NCBI GenBank assembly: GCA_021234535.1
Contig: CM037850.1
Span: 19,642,446 to 19,706,445, forward strand
Direction of reading: 5' to 3'
Length of the DNA stretch: 64,000 nt
From: Stichopus chloronotus
Lineage: Eukaryota > Echinodermata > Holothuroidea > Aspidochirotida > Stichopodidae
Shown: piece after piece, positions 25,201 through 38,384 of the stretch
Layout: every line of letters starts with the position of its first letter
How positions within the stretch are numbered: position 1 is the first letter of the stretch
Notes under the pieces: model-generated
Database searches by the model: none
What the model was told of the DNA's origin: nothing
Seen by the model: the letters and a program-made list of their open reading frames with translations, nothing else
Position numbers and translations under genes: made by a program

Positions 25201-27871
25201 ATGTTGATTTTGTCACAACGATACTCTGTTACGGATACTTTCACAGTGTACAATAACTTTTGGTCCAAGATCTGATGCTGGCCCTATGACTCATTTTTCT
25301 AGTATTCGTTAAACAAATTTCTCATCCCTTTTGTTTTCATAAATTTGTCTGAAGTTGGGACATAATCTTAGATTTCCCCCTTTTCAAAATATTCCATCCG
25401 AGGTAGAATGTAGAAACCATGGTTCATTGTAGGAAATTCTGCGAAATGCATCCAGCGCTGCATATAGATTCTCTTTTTGCAATGCTGATGATTTGCCACG
25501 ATTTAATGCTGGTATTGGTTCCTGTGTGGTGCCCTGGAAGTTTTAGTCTAGGATCTCATGTGAGCAATATTGACAGTTTTGTAAGATTCTGCAAAAATCA
25601 GATGCTACAGATTTTCGTGTGTTTTGTTGCAGTATTACCCTGGTAATGATGCTTTCAAGTTGTTTAGGGCTTTTTAAGTGGGTTGGAGGTTCCATTCGGT
25701 CCTATATCTTATTTTCTGAAAATCTGACAAACTCGTGTCTCCGCCTACATGCTTTCCTGGATTTATGTTGAATATGGACACAATGTTCTTTGGTAGGTCA
25801 ACCATTTGGGATGATGATCCATTTTCCAAGTACCCATGTGGGATCTATTGCCCAGTTAACAAAATTCTGATAAAATGTTTCTACTCCCACATTTTCCTGA
25901 AATTGCTTTCAAAGTACCCTATGCCCGGTAATTTGTAGCTCAAGAAGAGCACATTTTTACCATTTTGACCTTTTATTGCTGTGTTTGAATTCTTTTTAAG
26001 TTTGCCATAATTGGATATTGTTACAAACTTAAATTTTGACAGAAATTTATAGCATAAGTACGCTGTTGTATGATAGCCCACGTTTTGTGTGTGGAGATGT
26101 GTGCTGTAAAACCAAGGAGCTGTCATTTGGAAGGAGTAGATGTGTTCCTGAGTAAAAAGAGCTTTGATTTATCAGTAGTGACTACTACGGCATAGAGGGT
26201 CGTTTCCTTTTGTGTGATACAGTCCTTTCTATTTAGTATGGGAGTAGCCGTTATTAACGTGTCACCTGCCTATACCCCATAAATAGGATTACCTAAAAGA
26301 ATGATTTGCTGCCGAGGAGGTTGTCTACATTCAAGTTAGAACAAAACGTCAGATTGTCTCTTCGAAATCAAGATAGAATGATGTATGAGAACAGGGGAGT
26401 TGGTATTGGATGGAGATATGAATGAAGATGAATAGGAAGAAGACTCTCTTTTTTTTTTGGGGGGGGGGCAATCAAATGACACTTTTCTGGACATGTCTTG
26501 AAATATGCAAATTCTTCTTCAAGTTTTAAAACAAACAACTGAAACTTCATAATGTCATACACTACACCCACCGACAAAAAAGAGAAAACATTATTTGTTT
26601 CTCGAAAAACTGTCAATACTTTTTCAGTTAGGACACCACCTATTTTTCTGCAATGTGTAGCGCAGACGACAAGTACTAGGTTTTGTTTACTTTCTAAGTA
26701 GATATAAGCCGTAAAGATGTGAACCACGGGCCATAAATTGATGGTCTCCACCATCACATCAAAGCTTTTCATATCCTTCCCAATTACAGCTCATTGGTAA
26801 AACTATCAACTGACTTTGACAACGTCTACATACCTGTTTTCATTTTACCCTTCACAGGCTCATTGCGCAGTGAAGATTACATAATAAATATACACGAAAT
26901 AGGGATAAAGGATCACAATACTGACATTAATGAGGTGAGAAACTCTACTATACGATGTTACTCTAGAACATTTCTCCTATTGAAGCTAGTGTGACATCAT
27001 GAAAAAAGAGCTAGTTTCATTCAGAAGTTGCAAAGAGAAATGATAATGGCTGTCCATTGATATTTTGCTCATATGCATTTCTTAAGCGTTTATGAGTTGT
27101 CTCTTAATTACTTAATCACTAGGTGTCACACTGGTTAGTCATATTGATAGTTTTCTAGGGGAAAATATTTGCTTCTAAAATAAAACTCTCCGAGCATAAA
27201 AAAATCTTAATTGTCATTGGAGCAAAGGCTAAGTAAACAAACGATAAACATAAGACCAATCGTAGGAGTCCATCTCATGACGTCACAAATTTGAATGCGT
27301 AGCACATGTTTAGTCATGAAGCAGGTGTGCGACAGATATTTTGCCCTTAAGCGTGTCAGTATTTGGCGGAATTTGATGGAATTTGTTGCTTTTTTTCAAA
27401 ATTTTTGAGGATTAATACACACAAATCGTCCAAAATCTCATTTTCATGTCACACGCCCATAATAAATTTTCCAAGTAGTACATTAATGTTCCTGATTCCT
27501 TGTCGAGGAGAAGCACAAAATGAATGCTATGATGATTTAGTGTGTGTAGGGGAATGGCTTTTAAAAACAATATTTCCAGAAGGGACAGCTACTTCAAGTT
27601 CAGAATAATGTGTTGGTAGTCCATTCTTTTGATATAGGTCAATTTGGTAAAATGTCATTTATGGTTATCAAAATTAAGCTTAGGTATGAAAATCTATTCA
27701 GTATACTTCTCAGTAAGTAACTGTTCCTGGAACGTTGGGAGACTGGTAGCATATTTGCTACAGCCTCCATGTTGGGGAATTTCTTTCTGATCCAGCTCTC
27801 TCCTCTGATTAATACGACTTTTCTTAACTCTGTTGCAGGAAGAGGCCATGGACTGGCAGGATTCCAGCTAA
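22282..27871 (+). CDS. Candidate five-exon gene, death-effector-like domain protein
   Basis: Exons with matching phases: 22282-22362, 23156-23260, 23864-24041, 26858-26934, 27839-27871 (stop TAA). Junctions use AAA|GTGAGT, ATG|GTGGGC, CAAG|GTCAGT and GAG|GTGAGA with ordinary CAG acceptors. The 157-residue product has amphipathic helices. The stretch LTEIFPCETEQEFTNVRRFL resembles the first helices of a death effector domain. The stretch ELWSIIRDETLLYDDLLEAL resembles its fourth and fifth helices. No RxDL motif is evident; the equivalent place reads SRNYENL. The tail is acidic and has no catalytic motif. An adaptor in apoptosis or immunity would be the usual role, but that is inference. Exon 3 could also start from an ATG at 23741, which would add a hydrophobic segment. 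The last exon is the least certain. Confidence 0.42.
23478..23700 (+). repeat. Dispersed repeat family B, copy 1
   Basis: Ordered blocks are shared with 48372-48690. They include CCAATATTTGTAGAC, CACAAAATTTCAAAAATTC followed by AAATGAT, TTTTGAGGAGATGA and CCATTTCCCTTTAA. It lies in intron 2 of the death-fold candidate. The second copy carries an extra block of about 90 bp. Confidence 0.65.
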
Positions 27872-29634
27872 TGATACAATACAGCTGATCCAGAAAGAGA
27901 CAAGCAACTTCAGGAAATGGAGCAGAGAATCAGACGCAATGTTAAAAACAAGATACGAAAGAACCGATGTCATACTTTTTCCACATAAGCGATGAGCTGA
28001 GGGAAGCAGAAGAGTCTAATCTTCAGACTTCATCAGATAGTCATCCCAACAAGCCTACAGAGAAAAGTATTGAAAGGGTTCACAAAATGGGACAGTTGGG
28101 CACGACAAAAATAGAAAAACAGGCTTTAGTTGCTGTAATTTTTTCCTTGTATCACCTAATAGTAATAACTGAATTCGCTCTGCAGGTCGTGTGGGGCTTG
28201 GGAATGCTGAGTAAGACTGACAAAGTAGGGGTAATACCCACATCTTCTTTCAAGATCACATGTCTAAGTTAATATGTTTTCTGAATACTTAACTCGCCTT
28301 TAGAAGTAGGTAATGGGCTGACAGTAACAAACCCAATCCTGTAGGGGGATGAACTCACGTTTGATCATGTCGCATTGGAGCACCACAATCAGTTGGCTCG
28401 TAGCGCTCCAAGAAATGTTTTCTCATAAGCTTACCAGACTGCATTACACAACTTAGGGACTACTTCCTGGGATAGAGGGACTCTGGACCCCCCTCTTCCC
28501 CTGGACAGTCGGTGAAGTGAGAACTTGTTTCTTCTAAGTTTAATTTTGCCACCTTCTAAGAGATTTAAATTTCTCATAACACCAACAGCACTATTTCTGA
28601 TCCAGGTCTGTGAGCTATAGTGACATTGCTGCGCTAGTTGTCTTGTCTCTTTCTCTCTAGCTATATATATAAACATGTATTATTTTAATAATATTTGATT
28701 TAAGTACATGAATATTATCATAAGTATTTGATATAAGTATCATTATTATAATTTTGTTGTATTAAATGAACATATATTAATACTTTCTACATTTTATAAA
28801 GTACAAGTTTTATTCTCTCTTTCTTTTTTTCGTCTTTTAAGTGTGATGGATAGCAGAATGCAAATTTCGCTTGCGAGTTTATTATCTTAAAAAAAGTAAT
28901 GTGAAGTAGATTGCAATCACTTGAGCGAGACAAAATTCCTATCATGGTTAATAGATTCAATTTATACTTTCTTTACGTACCAACTTTATACTCTCACAAA
29001 GCGTACTGAGAGGTTCATGCCTAAGGTATTATCAGTGCAGTGGTAACTTCTTATACAGATGACGCTTCGCATATGAATTTTATTTTTCTCTCTCGGTGGG
29101 AGTAGTTAATGTCTTTGCGGTAAGTTGTGTATATGTATTTCGATATTGAAATGACTGAAAACTGAAACAAAATTCCTTAATAAAATCAAAAGGGAATGTT
29201 GAAAATGTAACATAAAAGACAAGTCAAAAACAGGCAATGTAATATGCTTTGGAGAAGTGTATCGTAACTTAACGTTGCCTGCGGTACCGGTTTATTCAGG
29301 GCTGGAGAAGTAGGCTGGTATGGTGCTAGTGAGCCAAGAGACAGGACCAGAAGAGATGAACACAGAGACAGGATATTCTGAAGTTTGCGGTTCTAGAATC
29401 AATTTACATGCTTCTAAAACAACTAAGATAGTGCCAGCACTAAACACTACTAACTAAAACAATGTGGCAATATTTACAAGTGGTCACAGAGCAAGCCAAA
29501 GGTGATGACCACTTGAGGTCTATAAGGTAACTGTTTTCTGCTTACTAAATCAGCCCTTTTATACCATCAGTGACTTCCACATTAAATCAAAATAAGCTCC
29601 TCTTTTTCCTGTTCGCAAGTGTTGGCATTGTGCA
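27872..29634. other. Intergenic or 3' UTR
   Basis: All three plus frames stay open for 50 to 100 codons around 27840-28270 (for example one encoding QLQEMEQRIRRNVKNKI), but none can be linked to the exons upstream in phase except the short one used. The rest is AT-rich. No clear polyadenylation site could be chosen. Confidence 0.3.
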
Positions 29635-29721
29635 ATGCTAACCTGTTAGCGTTACATAATGCTAACAATCAGGGGTCAAATGCTAACAATTGGAGATCAG
29701 AAGCTAACTATTTGAGGAATC
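29635..29721. repeat. 21-bp minisatellite, about four units
   Basis: Units begin with variants of ATGCTAAC at about 29635, 29659, 29680 and 29701, with spacing of 21 to 24 bp. The first holds the palindrome GCTAACCTGTTAGC. Confidence 0.55.
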
Positions 29722-31569
29722 TGACACCACCAACTTAAACAAAGAGACAGACTCAGAGCTCATCTCTGTCTACTTATGTGTACTCACAGAGCGCTAAATT
29801 GGTAAACTCAGCCAAAATACAGCTGTACCTAATATAAAACATCATATGTGCAGTACTACAGTCAGAGAAAGATGGTATTCACCCCCACTCACTTACAGTA
29901 TGTTTCTCTGTTCTGCCTACTTCTCTCTCATCCACCATTAAACTGATTTGAAATTGAAGAAAATTTACAACACCACCTAATCTATTCCATTGATGGATAC
30001 GGAATTTAGGTCAGGGGAAGAAGGGAGAAGGGGGCTGCTCATCTACGTGCATTGCGATAGCAGCACAGGGAGGAAGACATTTCAGTTCTTAAATTGTGCT
30101 TAAATTACAGGCCCTCGATGTAGTTTAAACTTATTCGCCCCTTAATGCAACTGATATTCCATAGAAATAAGAAACAACTTTTGCTTCCGCTATTGGTGCG
30201 AACCATATTTCAATAGCATGTTCCGTTTGAAAGTTATGGATTTCTTAAAGAAATATCTATTTTAAGTGGTTCATTTCACTTTTGGACAGCTGTGACGTCA
30301 CTCAGGTACAATTTCTCGAATATCCTTTGCATTCCTTGGTATAATTAACTGGTCTAGATGATACTGTGTAACAATAGTTAAAGATACATGACCTTCATTG
30401 CAATAATACTTTAAGGTAAATCTAGTTATTATCCAATCTATATTCTTACAAGTGTCAGATTTCACGGCTCAACGAGGACCTCAATTTCAAAGAGTAAAAG
30501 TCTTCTTTCAATAATCAACCATTGATACTACAACACCCACACGAGGTTTAACTAGCTAAGTAATTGTGGGATCGACAGGGCAGCTGTCAAAATAGGCCAC
30601 TCTGTGTCAGGATTATAGTGCAACAGTTAATGTAAAATTAATGTCATGCTTATGGAAAACTAAGATTTAATGTTATTTTTTTCATCCCTTTTTAAAAGGT
30701 TTTCTGAAATATATTCTTCACTATTAATTAGGTCGACCAAGACAGTGGTTACGTAAGTAATGAACCATCCATCAAACAATTATAAACCTTACCTGCAAAG
30801 TCTAGGCCGCTCCAAGCACCTTAGGGGTCCTAGACATTGCGATACCTGGGAGTTGGCTCGGGGAAACCCATGTTCAACTCAAAAGGGGACCGGTCCATTA
30901 ATTAAAATAGAACGTTTCCAAAATCCCACGGGGTGTCGCAACCATAGACCGAAAGTTTGGAAAAAAAAAATATGCCTTGCCAACATGAAACATGCCGAGA
31001 GCATTGCAACAAAAGGGACTAGGAATTACCCAAAATGAATGAAAACACTACGTGACGAGGTGGCCAACGGACTCCACGTGGCAAAATTACAAGAAATCCA
31101 AAAAGTAACACAGTCACGAGAGTCGGACACCTTAGTGAAAAATAGGGCAGGAAGAACTAACAAAAAATGATCATTTGCACTCAAAACTATGCACATTTGA
31201 TATACGGATGAGCAAGTTTCATTCTGATAAACAACTTCACTCTAAACCGGTAAATCTATATACCGCGGAGTCTACGTGATGCTTTAATGGGCAGGAAAAG
31301 GCATGTTGCTAACAAAGAGACAACAGGCGAACTTTAGTGACCAAAGGAAAGATCTTGAGTTTGGAACAAGATATAATATATGCGGTGTGTAAACCAACTG
31401 TATATAGTTCCGGGTGTAAAATGCCTGCAGTGAAAAAAAATATTTTCTTTCACTTCGTAACCCTTTCAGGTGTAAGTAAAACATGCCTTTAATGCTAGTA
31501 GATGTATGATGTTACAATTATGGTTTCTTATACATGATGAATGGAAGCAACTAACAATGCTGTTTTTGT
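29722..31569. other. Intergenic, no feature seen
   Basis: No supported exon or named repeat. A GC-richer patch around 30800-30960 has an open frame of 92 codons that resembles nothing I know. Confidence 0.4.
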
Positions 31570-31632
31570 AATTAGTCAGAAAACCTTCCTTTCCAGTCAG
31601 GCATGTTGCCTATGTGCATAAATTGGTAAAAG
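31570..31632 (-). pseudogene. Short coding-like fragment, paralogue of 34434-34497
   Basis: On the minus strand it reads YQFMHIGNMPDWKGRFSD and then a stop. It is nearly identical to the fragment at 34434-34497, which continues open for 50 more codons. The parent protein is not recognised. Confidence 0.35.
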
Positions 31633-34287
31633 CAGGCAAAAAAGAAAGTGAAACCTGAAAACACATTCTCTGATGGATCCAGAAAAACAATAGACGAATA
31701 CTTTTCGATTTTCATAATTTACGTACCTTACGCATGCCACGTCGATGTAACAGAACGGACTGATGGACTTTGGGCCCAAATTCCTTGATCCTAAGTTACA
31801 TTTCTGTTAGTGAGTCATAAGTGGGAAGGAGTTTCGAGAAATAAAACTTCTTGAATTCAAATGCAACACTTCAGGTTTTGAAAAATTCAGTTTTGGTGGA
31901 CAATATACTATCAAAACAATGAAAGAACGAACGAATTTGATAAAAAAAATGACAAAATAAGCAAATTTTTCTTCCAGAAATTTAGACTTCAAAATAGCAA
32001 GACAATGATCCGTCCACCGCACTTACTCCCTCAGCCATGCTACTAGCTTTCTGATTAGAAGCTCTGTCTTTGCAAAGTACAACGAGCATATCTTTCATTG
32101 CACATCTGCCTACCCTTTTTAAAAGTACATGATTAAATTTCTTGTAATTGGTGAAAAGTTTCAAGAAGTTTGAACACCATAGCAACGTTCTTTGTTTTCT
32201 AATGGTGACAGTGGATTCTTAAGCTAAATCGAGTCAAGCGGGTGTATACAGCCGCAGTATTAGTACATGGCGTGTTTGCAGTAATGCTACTGTTCATTGT
32301 GACTGTATATGGCTAACGTTTGTAGTGAACAGGGTCAGAGTAGGTTACCCCAGTGTTAACTCCTTTGGATTTTACCCAAGACCTTGGAATTCCGGAGGGT
32401 CTTGGGTGTTGGGACTTTTTTTTAGAAAATGTGGCTTATTTTGGGGCTTTTGCAGAAATACGAATTTCCACATGATGTCTATATAACGGTGAGATCCAAA
32501 TACACGTTTTATGTCTTCAGTTTACTGACAAACTGGCCATATACATGATTCCCGGCACACCATAAAAAATAGTCATCCCTCCCCCTCCCCCAAAGGAAAA
32601 AAAAGGAGATACTGCAGAGAAAAGAATTATTCTTACCTCCTCGCATCCCCCCAAAATAAATTCCATACAATTTAAAACCTCATGATAGATCAAGTGTATC
32701 CTTATTACGGTACCCGATTGCCAAAACAGAAATCGTTCTTTGTCTCCCAGAAATGATGGTCTTGCGGTATGTGGGATACCTTGGTTGATTCACCCCTAGT
32801 TAGTTTAACTTAGCCAGGCTATGTAGACCCATGCAGGCTACATTTCCGCCAGCCGTGTTTTTTTTTTTCTTTAAAGAAAACGACGCTAGCAAAGAAAAAA
32901 AAAACCGCCGGGGTAATTCCTTTGGACATACATAAATACTGCTTTTGGTTCTGTGCACCGCGTGCATGGTTATTGTACATTTACTTTGGACTGCATTTAC
33001 TTAGGAAGTAACTACAGTAGCGTACTGTGAAAAGCCAACGATTATGATATCGTTATTAGTGTGTTGCTGGCGTCTCTCTACAATAGCAGGCGTTTTTTCT
33101 CCTTCTCCTTCTTTTTGGGGCTTGGTTTAACTTATTAGCAAGAAAAAAATCAGCTGTAGTGTCTTTTGCCTCAAGATGACATGAAGCCTTGGTATTCGTG
33201 TAGTTGATTCTAGAAATCAAATATGTACAATATACAGGCAAGGGTAGTAGCTTCATGTCATACAGGAAGTAGCTTAGAGTATGAAGTTAGTGTTTTAAGC
33301 TACACTGATGAAAAGAGCATTGTTCTCCACAATTTTCCAGTCGAAGTAATATGTAGAAAACAATATTTTTACAAACTCATAAATAGGCTGGACTTATCGA
33401 AGGGTGTACAAAAATGGGACACTAGTCTACTTGTGAACTAGTAGTCCTAAGTTTAATTACTGTAATTGTTACAGAACTGTTTACAAACTATTAAAGAAAC
33501 TTTTGTTTGCTGAACATTGACTAATTCAGTACGTGCTGCCTGGTTTACCGTTATACATTCAATGTAGTTCTTCTACACGAATGATAGCAAGGCTCGTGAT
33601 CATGTGAGCGAGGAGTAGGTGTAAGTGAACAGAAGAGCCATTTGCCTGGAATTCAACGCCGATGGCTCTGTATTGAATGTCGATCTGGTAATTACAACGA
33701 GATCAGCGTTTTCTGTTAGACCGTCCTCTCATGTGCACAATACAGTAATTTTAGTTTACAAAAAAATAAAATAACTGTTGTGTAACCTTCGTTGAAGAAT
33801 TTACTTCATTTTGCTTTATGAGTCAAAAACCATTCTTCCACACACTAGAAACATTGTAATGAACATGCATAAGGTCCACCTCATTTAAAATCTTTACTGA
33901 CATGTAACTGAGACGGTGCTATGACACCGTAGGAAAGCCCATCCATACAAGGAAAGTAAAGTCAACAATATTACCTAACAGGTGTATAATGTACCTCTAT
34001 ATACCTTAGAAATACCAAACAGTAAAAAAAAAAAAAACATGTATAGGATAGGCACAATCCAGACTCAGCATCAAATTTGAAGTAATATGTTACACGTTGT
34101 CATTATTGTTAAAAGCGTCATTGTGCGCCAATATCGTTACGGTTATCATTGCAAAAAAAAAAAAAAAAACAACACTTCGTTAAACATCATCATCTGTATC
34201 ATTAAAAAGAAGACACATGATTATACGTCGCTGAAAAAATCACAAGGTACATTCATTTCCAAAATAGTGTCATTCTAACATCTGACA
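31633..34287. other. Intergenic, no feature seen
   Basis: AT-rich with several A or T homopolymers. No exon or repeat could be supported. Confidence 0.4.
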
Positions 34288-34497
34288 TTATGTGTGTAAA
34301 CCTAACTTTAACATCGAAGTCCTATGTTCCGGACTTTGAACTTGGATGACGTTGTCATCGTTCCTGATCACACGTGAAGTTACTACTTGCAAAATGTGTG
34401 GCTTTTCGCTGACAAGTAATAATTCCGTTTCATCAATTAGGTCATAAAACCTTCCCTTCCAGTCACACATGTTGCCTATGTGCGTAAACTGGTAACT
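34288..34497 (-). pseudogene. Coding-like fragment with DWKGRF motif, unrecognised
   Basis: The frame reads YQFTHIGNMCDWKGRFYDL, then continues through IDETELLLVSEKPHI and further to a stop, about 69 codons. The first 18 codons are shared with 31570-31632, and three of the base differences there are in third codon positions. Cytosolic sulfotransferases have a DWK motif near their C terminus, but the neighbouring residues do not match well, so I do not assign it. It could be an exon of a duplicated gene or part of a mobile element. Confidence 0.3.
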
Positions 34498-35216
34498 AAT
34501 AGCCCTCAGTAGTCCATTGTCTTATACGGGGGTTTAGGGGGTCGTACAGTCGTGGTATGACTGCCCCAGCAATGGGTGTTAAACTTTAACAACACAGAAA
34601 CTTTCCGTTAAAAGTTACAGTTGAGAAGGAGACTCTCAGGACAGAAAATCCAGAGAAATAACGGTTTGATTTTAATGATCAGTCAGAGTTCCATTTATTA
34701 ATGTTTGGACTGGCACATAAATTTGATGACTTAAGTTGACGGAGATGATCAAATCAGAGGGAAGAGATACATGTCGTTGCAAAGAAGAACGAGGAACGGA
34801 GAGAGCCTATAATGGTGATCCAGGCCTACGTCATACACACAGAAAAGCAACGTTGACAGTTCGACAATAAATTTACCAGTGCGGGTCCGTCTGAATTCAC
34901 GCTTCCCCGTGAAGAAGATCACGATGTCTACCATGACGTTGACCAATCAGAATGACATAAATTGTACATGTCATCGTATGTAAATCGTTGCTACCTATGA
35001 ATTGACCAGTCATGTACCATTATGTAATATATCTACCAAAGTATCTGAGTTTTCTATTTTTAATGCATTTCCTTGTCTAATCTGACTGTCTGAGAAGAAT
35101 AAAAAAAGTTAATAAATTAGAGCAAATGCCGGAAGACTGAACTTTGTATGAACCTTTCGAGTACCTTGGCGTAGAATGATCATCTCTACACAACAGTACT
35201 TTACAAAATGCAACAC
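34498..35216. other. Intergenic, no feature seen
   Basis: No supported exon, repeat or RNA gene. Confidence 0.4.
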
Positions 35217-35460
35217 AACATGATGTTATGACAGTATTAAAATATTCAACAGACCCTTCCCATCCTCGATTGCGTTTGTTTTGCCTAAAGACAATACACA
35301 TGATGCATCTGCCATTCAGGTCAAGAGAGTCTAGACATTTGATTAATACACCTGAAGTAATTTATTACATCGATGTTTAATTGACCATGCGGATCAACAC
35401 AGCATGCGGTAATAAAATTTACCTAAGGTAATGAGGTGTTGCAAGAATTTATTCTTACTT
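35217..35460 (+). repeat. Dispersed repeat family A, copy 2
   Basis: It has the same block order as the copy at 430-644, including TTCAACAGACCCTTCCC, TTGATTAATACACCTGAA and GATGTTTAATTGACCATG. It is more diverged than copy 3, which lies only 550 bp downstream in the same orientation. Confidence 0.75.
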
Positions 35461-36009
35461 AAACAAACAAATGATGAAATTGCAGAGACCGGCTGCTAAG
35501 AAAAGGACCTTAGCATTTACGTCTAGTTCACGGCGCCATTTTGTGCCACCTGAGTAGGATAGACTCTACTTGAGATGATAAAAATGAGATAAGGGTATTG
35601 ACAAGATATGCCACAGTTATTCTTAAAGGCTGTAATGCATCACCCCAGACAGTTTAAATTCTCCCAACCACCTACCCTCAGCATCCCTCCCTCAACCTGT
35701 CTTACATTACTCCACATGTGTAATCAAAACAATGGATCCCTGTGTACGCTGTGTAATACGAGCTGCTCTGCATCTTTCGAATTTGCTGGCAATCTAAGAG
35801 TACTGTAACTTAAAACCAATTGAGAATTTTCCTTTCAGGGAGGTTAAAATATAGCTTAGGGTGATGCAATACAGCCTTTAATCTCATTGTGATATGAAAA
35901 CTCTGAGTGTGAGCTACTTCATTCCAGAATGTATTTCTTGATTTATTGATTAAATGTTTATCATTTCATCAGAGAGAAATACTTTTGCAAAAAACTGCCA
36001 AGATAATCT

Positions 36010-36268
36010 CATGAAGTTATAATCTTGCTAAAACCATGGTGTTCAACAGACCCTCTTTCATGCTCGATTACACATGCATTACGATAAGCATGACATCTAA
36101 TACCCCTTGCCAGGCAGCTCAGGAAAGCCTAGACATTGGATTAACACACCTGAATTACTCTAGCAGAAAGATGTTTAATTGACCATGTGGATTATCACAG
36201 CGTGGGGAGATAAAACTGACCTAAGGCCATGACAATTTGCAAGAAGTTGAACCTCAGTAGAACAAAAG
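36010..36268 (+). repeat. Dispersed repeat family A, copy 3
   Basis: This is the least decayed plus-strand copy. It contains GTTCAACAGACCCTCTTTC, TAGACATTGGATTAACACAC, GATGTTTAATTGACCATGTG and, at the end, ACCTCAGTAGAACAAAAGAA, the last being shared with the inverted copy at 50829. Confidence 0.8.
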
Positions 36269-36989
36269 AAGACTGAGGTTGAAGTCAATCCCATTTTAAC
36301 GTACGAATAACGGCATGGTTAATCAGCTCGTATGCATTTCGATTGTAACACAGTACACAAGTGGAAAACCAAAGTTTGGAAGATCCAGGGCATAAGCTGA
36401 GTGCCACCAAGAAGAGCACCAGAATGAGTATTTACGTAGCGTACAGAGATTTACTTAATTGCAATGTCCTCTCATATTTCAGGAAAATACCTCCCCGTTT
36501 CCATGGCATTGAAAAAAGGGGGTTTGTCCTTACAAATTGGGAGGTTAGAGTTAAAGCATAGTGCCTGCCAACATGTTTCGTACATAGGGCAACTTTTGAC
36601 CGACCCTTTTCCCTAAACTCCGCTTTCAATGAACTAAACTCCTCCAAGACGTGAAGTTTGAATAAAAGTACCCTATCTGCGGAGAAAATTACCAAGTATG
36701 CAACTTGATCTTTAAAGAGCTAGACAAACCTGTATCGTTTTCTCTGGTGTCGATCGTTCTGACCAGAGGATGCGCATGTAAACCCTAAAAAGCAAAATGG
36801 AAGGATGCATATGTTAGAGAATGAATAAAGTATGAAATCAAGCACAAGTTCATGAGAGGCTTTGGCATGAACTAAATTTCACATTTTGAAATTATTTCGA
36901 TAACAAAAATGGCCACACAGACTTACTTCTGGTACTATATGGTCAGATATTTTTTCAGTACTTGCAGTACTTAATTGCCTGTTAATAGC

Positions 36990-37740
36990 TCGATAATTCT
37001 GAATAATCGGTCAATAAAACTGGACTATATATGATACTCCCGTTTCATTTGTCGAAATTCCAGATTTAACACGACAACACTTTTGATAAATCTTGACTTT
37101 AGGCAGATAAACCTACATTATCGACAGATAAATCTAGATTATCAGTCATCTAGATCCCTTTTGTTCCAGATTTATTAGTCGAAAATTCTCTTTGATAAAT
37201 CCGGTTTATCGGTCCGAAAACTAATTTTATCGAAAACCTTTTGATGATTCAGGTTGACCAGCAATGCTTTGATAAATTTGGATTCTGAATCAACAATTTA
37301 AGATTTTCAGCAATAAATCAGGTTAATCAGTTGATAATCCACGTTTATCGGTTAATACCCCTGATTTTTTTGAAGGGGGGGGGGGGGGAGTCGATTTGGG
37401 GGATATACGCCTGGTGCATTCAAATAATTTCAATAGTATTTATTTTAAAATAATGGTTTATCAGCTGATAATCCCGGCTTATAACTAATAACCGGTATAT
37501 AACTGTTATATATAGCCGATAAATCTGGTTTCTCAAAACTATTCAGATAAACTTAGATTGTATGTTCATAAACCTTGATGGTCTTTGACGATCAGATTCT
37601 TATAATTCTCTTCGTTAATCCAGGTTTATAAGACGATAATCCAGGTTTTAGTGGTCGGAAATCCAGGTTTATGAAACGCAAGTCATGAGACACATGTATT
37701 TACGACCGATAGATCTGGATTAAACCTGGACTATCAGGGT
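36990..37740. repeat. Decayed array of 21-bp palindromic units, GATAA...TTATC
   Basis: Units are variants of GATAAATCCAGGTTTATCAGTC, sometimes spaced by exactly 21 bp (for example the pair near 37108-37150). The core is a near-palindrome; GATAAATCTAGATTATC is one clear case. Roughly 25 recognisable units occur, with a 14-G tract at 37375-37388 interrupting them. A separated cluster lies at 39462-39505. Confidence 0.7.
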
Positions 37741-38366
37741 CTTCTATCTACTGCTTATTACTGTTTGTGAGTCATCATAAACTGTATAGCGTTCCTGCTT
37801 GTACCTTTCAGTAACGTGACAGGTTCTTTCGTCCAGTTTATCTCCAGTTACACAGGTTCAATAAAACTGGGATTTTGACAAATAATTGTGAAATACATCG
37901 TCACCAGCAAGACATATTTGTGATAAATATAACCCTTGTTTCGAAGATTAAAAATTTACATATCTTTGATACACAAAACTTTTCGTTTTAAAGAAACGTC
38001 TGCTATTTTGTATAATAGGCTACTGCATACTTGTTGTATAAGCTGTCAGTATGCAAACGCATAGCTGAATCGTCTGAGCCGTAGTGTACCGACTTCAGTA
38101 GTACTGTAACCTACGGTGCGGCAATGATGGCATGCGACGTACGCAATATATACAGTAAATGTTCATCAGATGATTCGTATACACACTGAATGGCAGAAAT
38201 CGATGCGGCCAATTCCTGACGGTTTATTTGTCCCTGTAAAATGCGTCTTTAGCTCTTGAATATGACGAGTAAAAGTATTTTCCAACTTGTCTTGTCAACA
38301 GAAATTGTCGATAGGGGTTTAAATTTGTTTTTCAGTTTTTCAGTAAAAAGAGTAACCTTCAAAGAA

Positions 38367-38384
38367 CCCCCCCCCCCCCCCCCC
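38367..38384. repeat. C18 homopolymer
   Basis: Eighteen consecutive C, which an open frame of 119 codons crosses as a proline run. That frame has no other sign of being coding. Confidence 0.9.

Noticed and set aside
26368..26772. Minus-strand open frame of 134 codons
   Set aside because: No domain, no splice support, homopolymers inside, and it lies in an intron of the death-fold candidate.
27507..27608. Possible alternative exon ending GTATSSSE
   Set aside because: Its only acceptor is in the wrong phase for the exon ending at 26934, and the frame is short.
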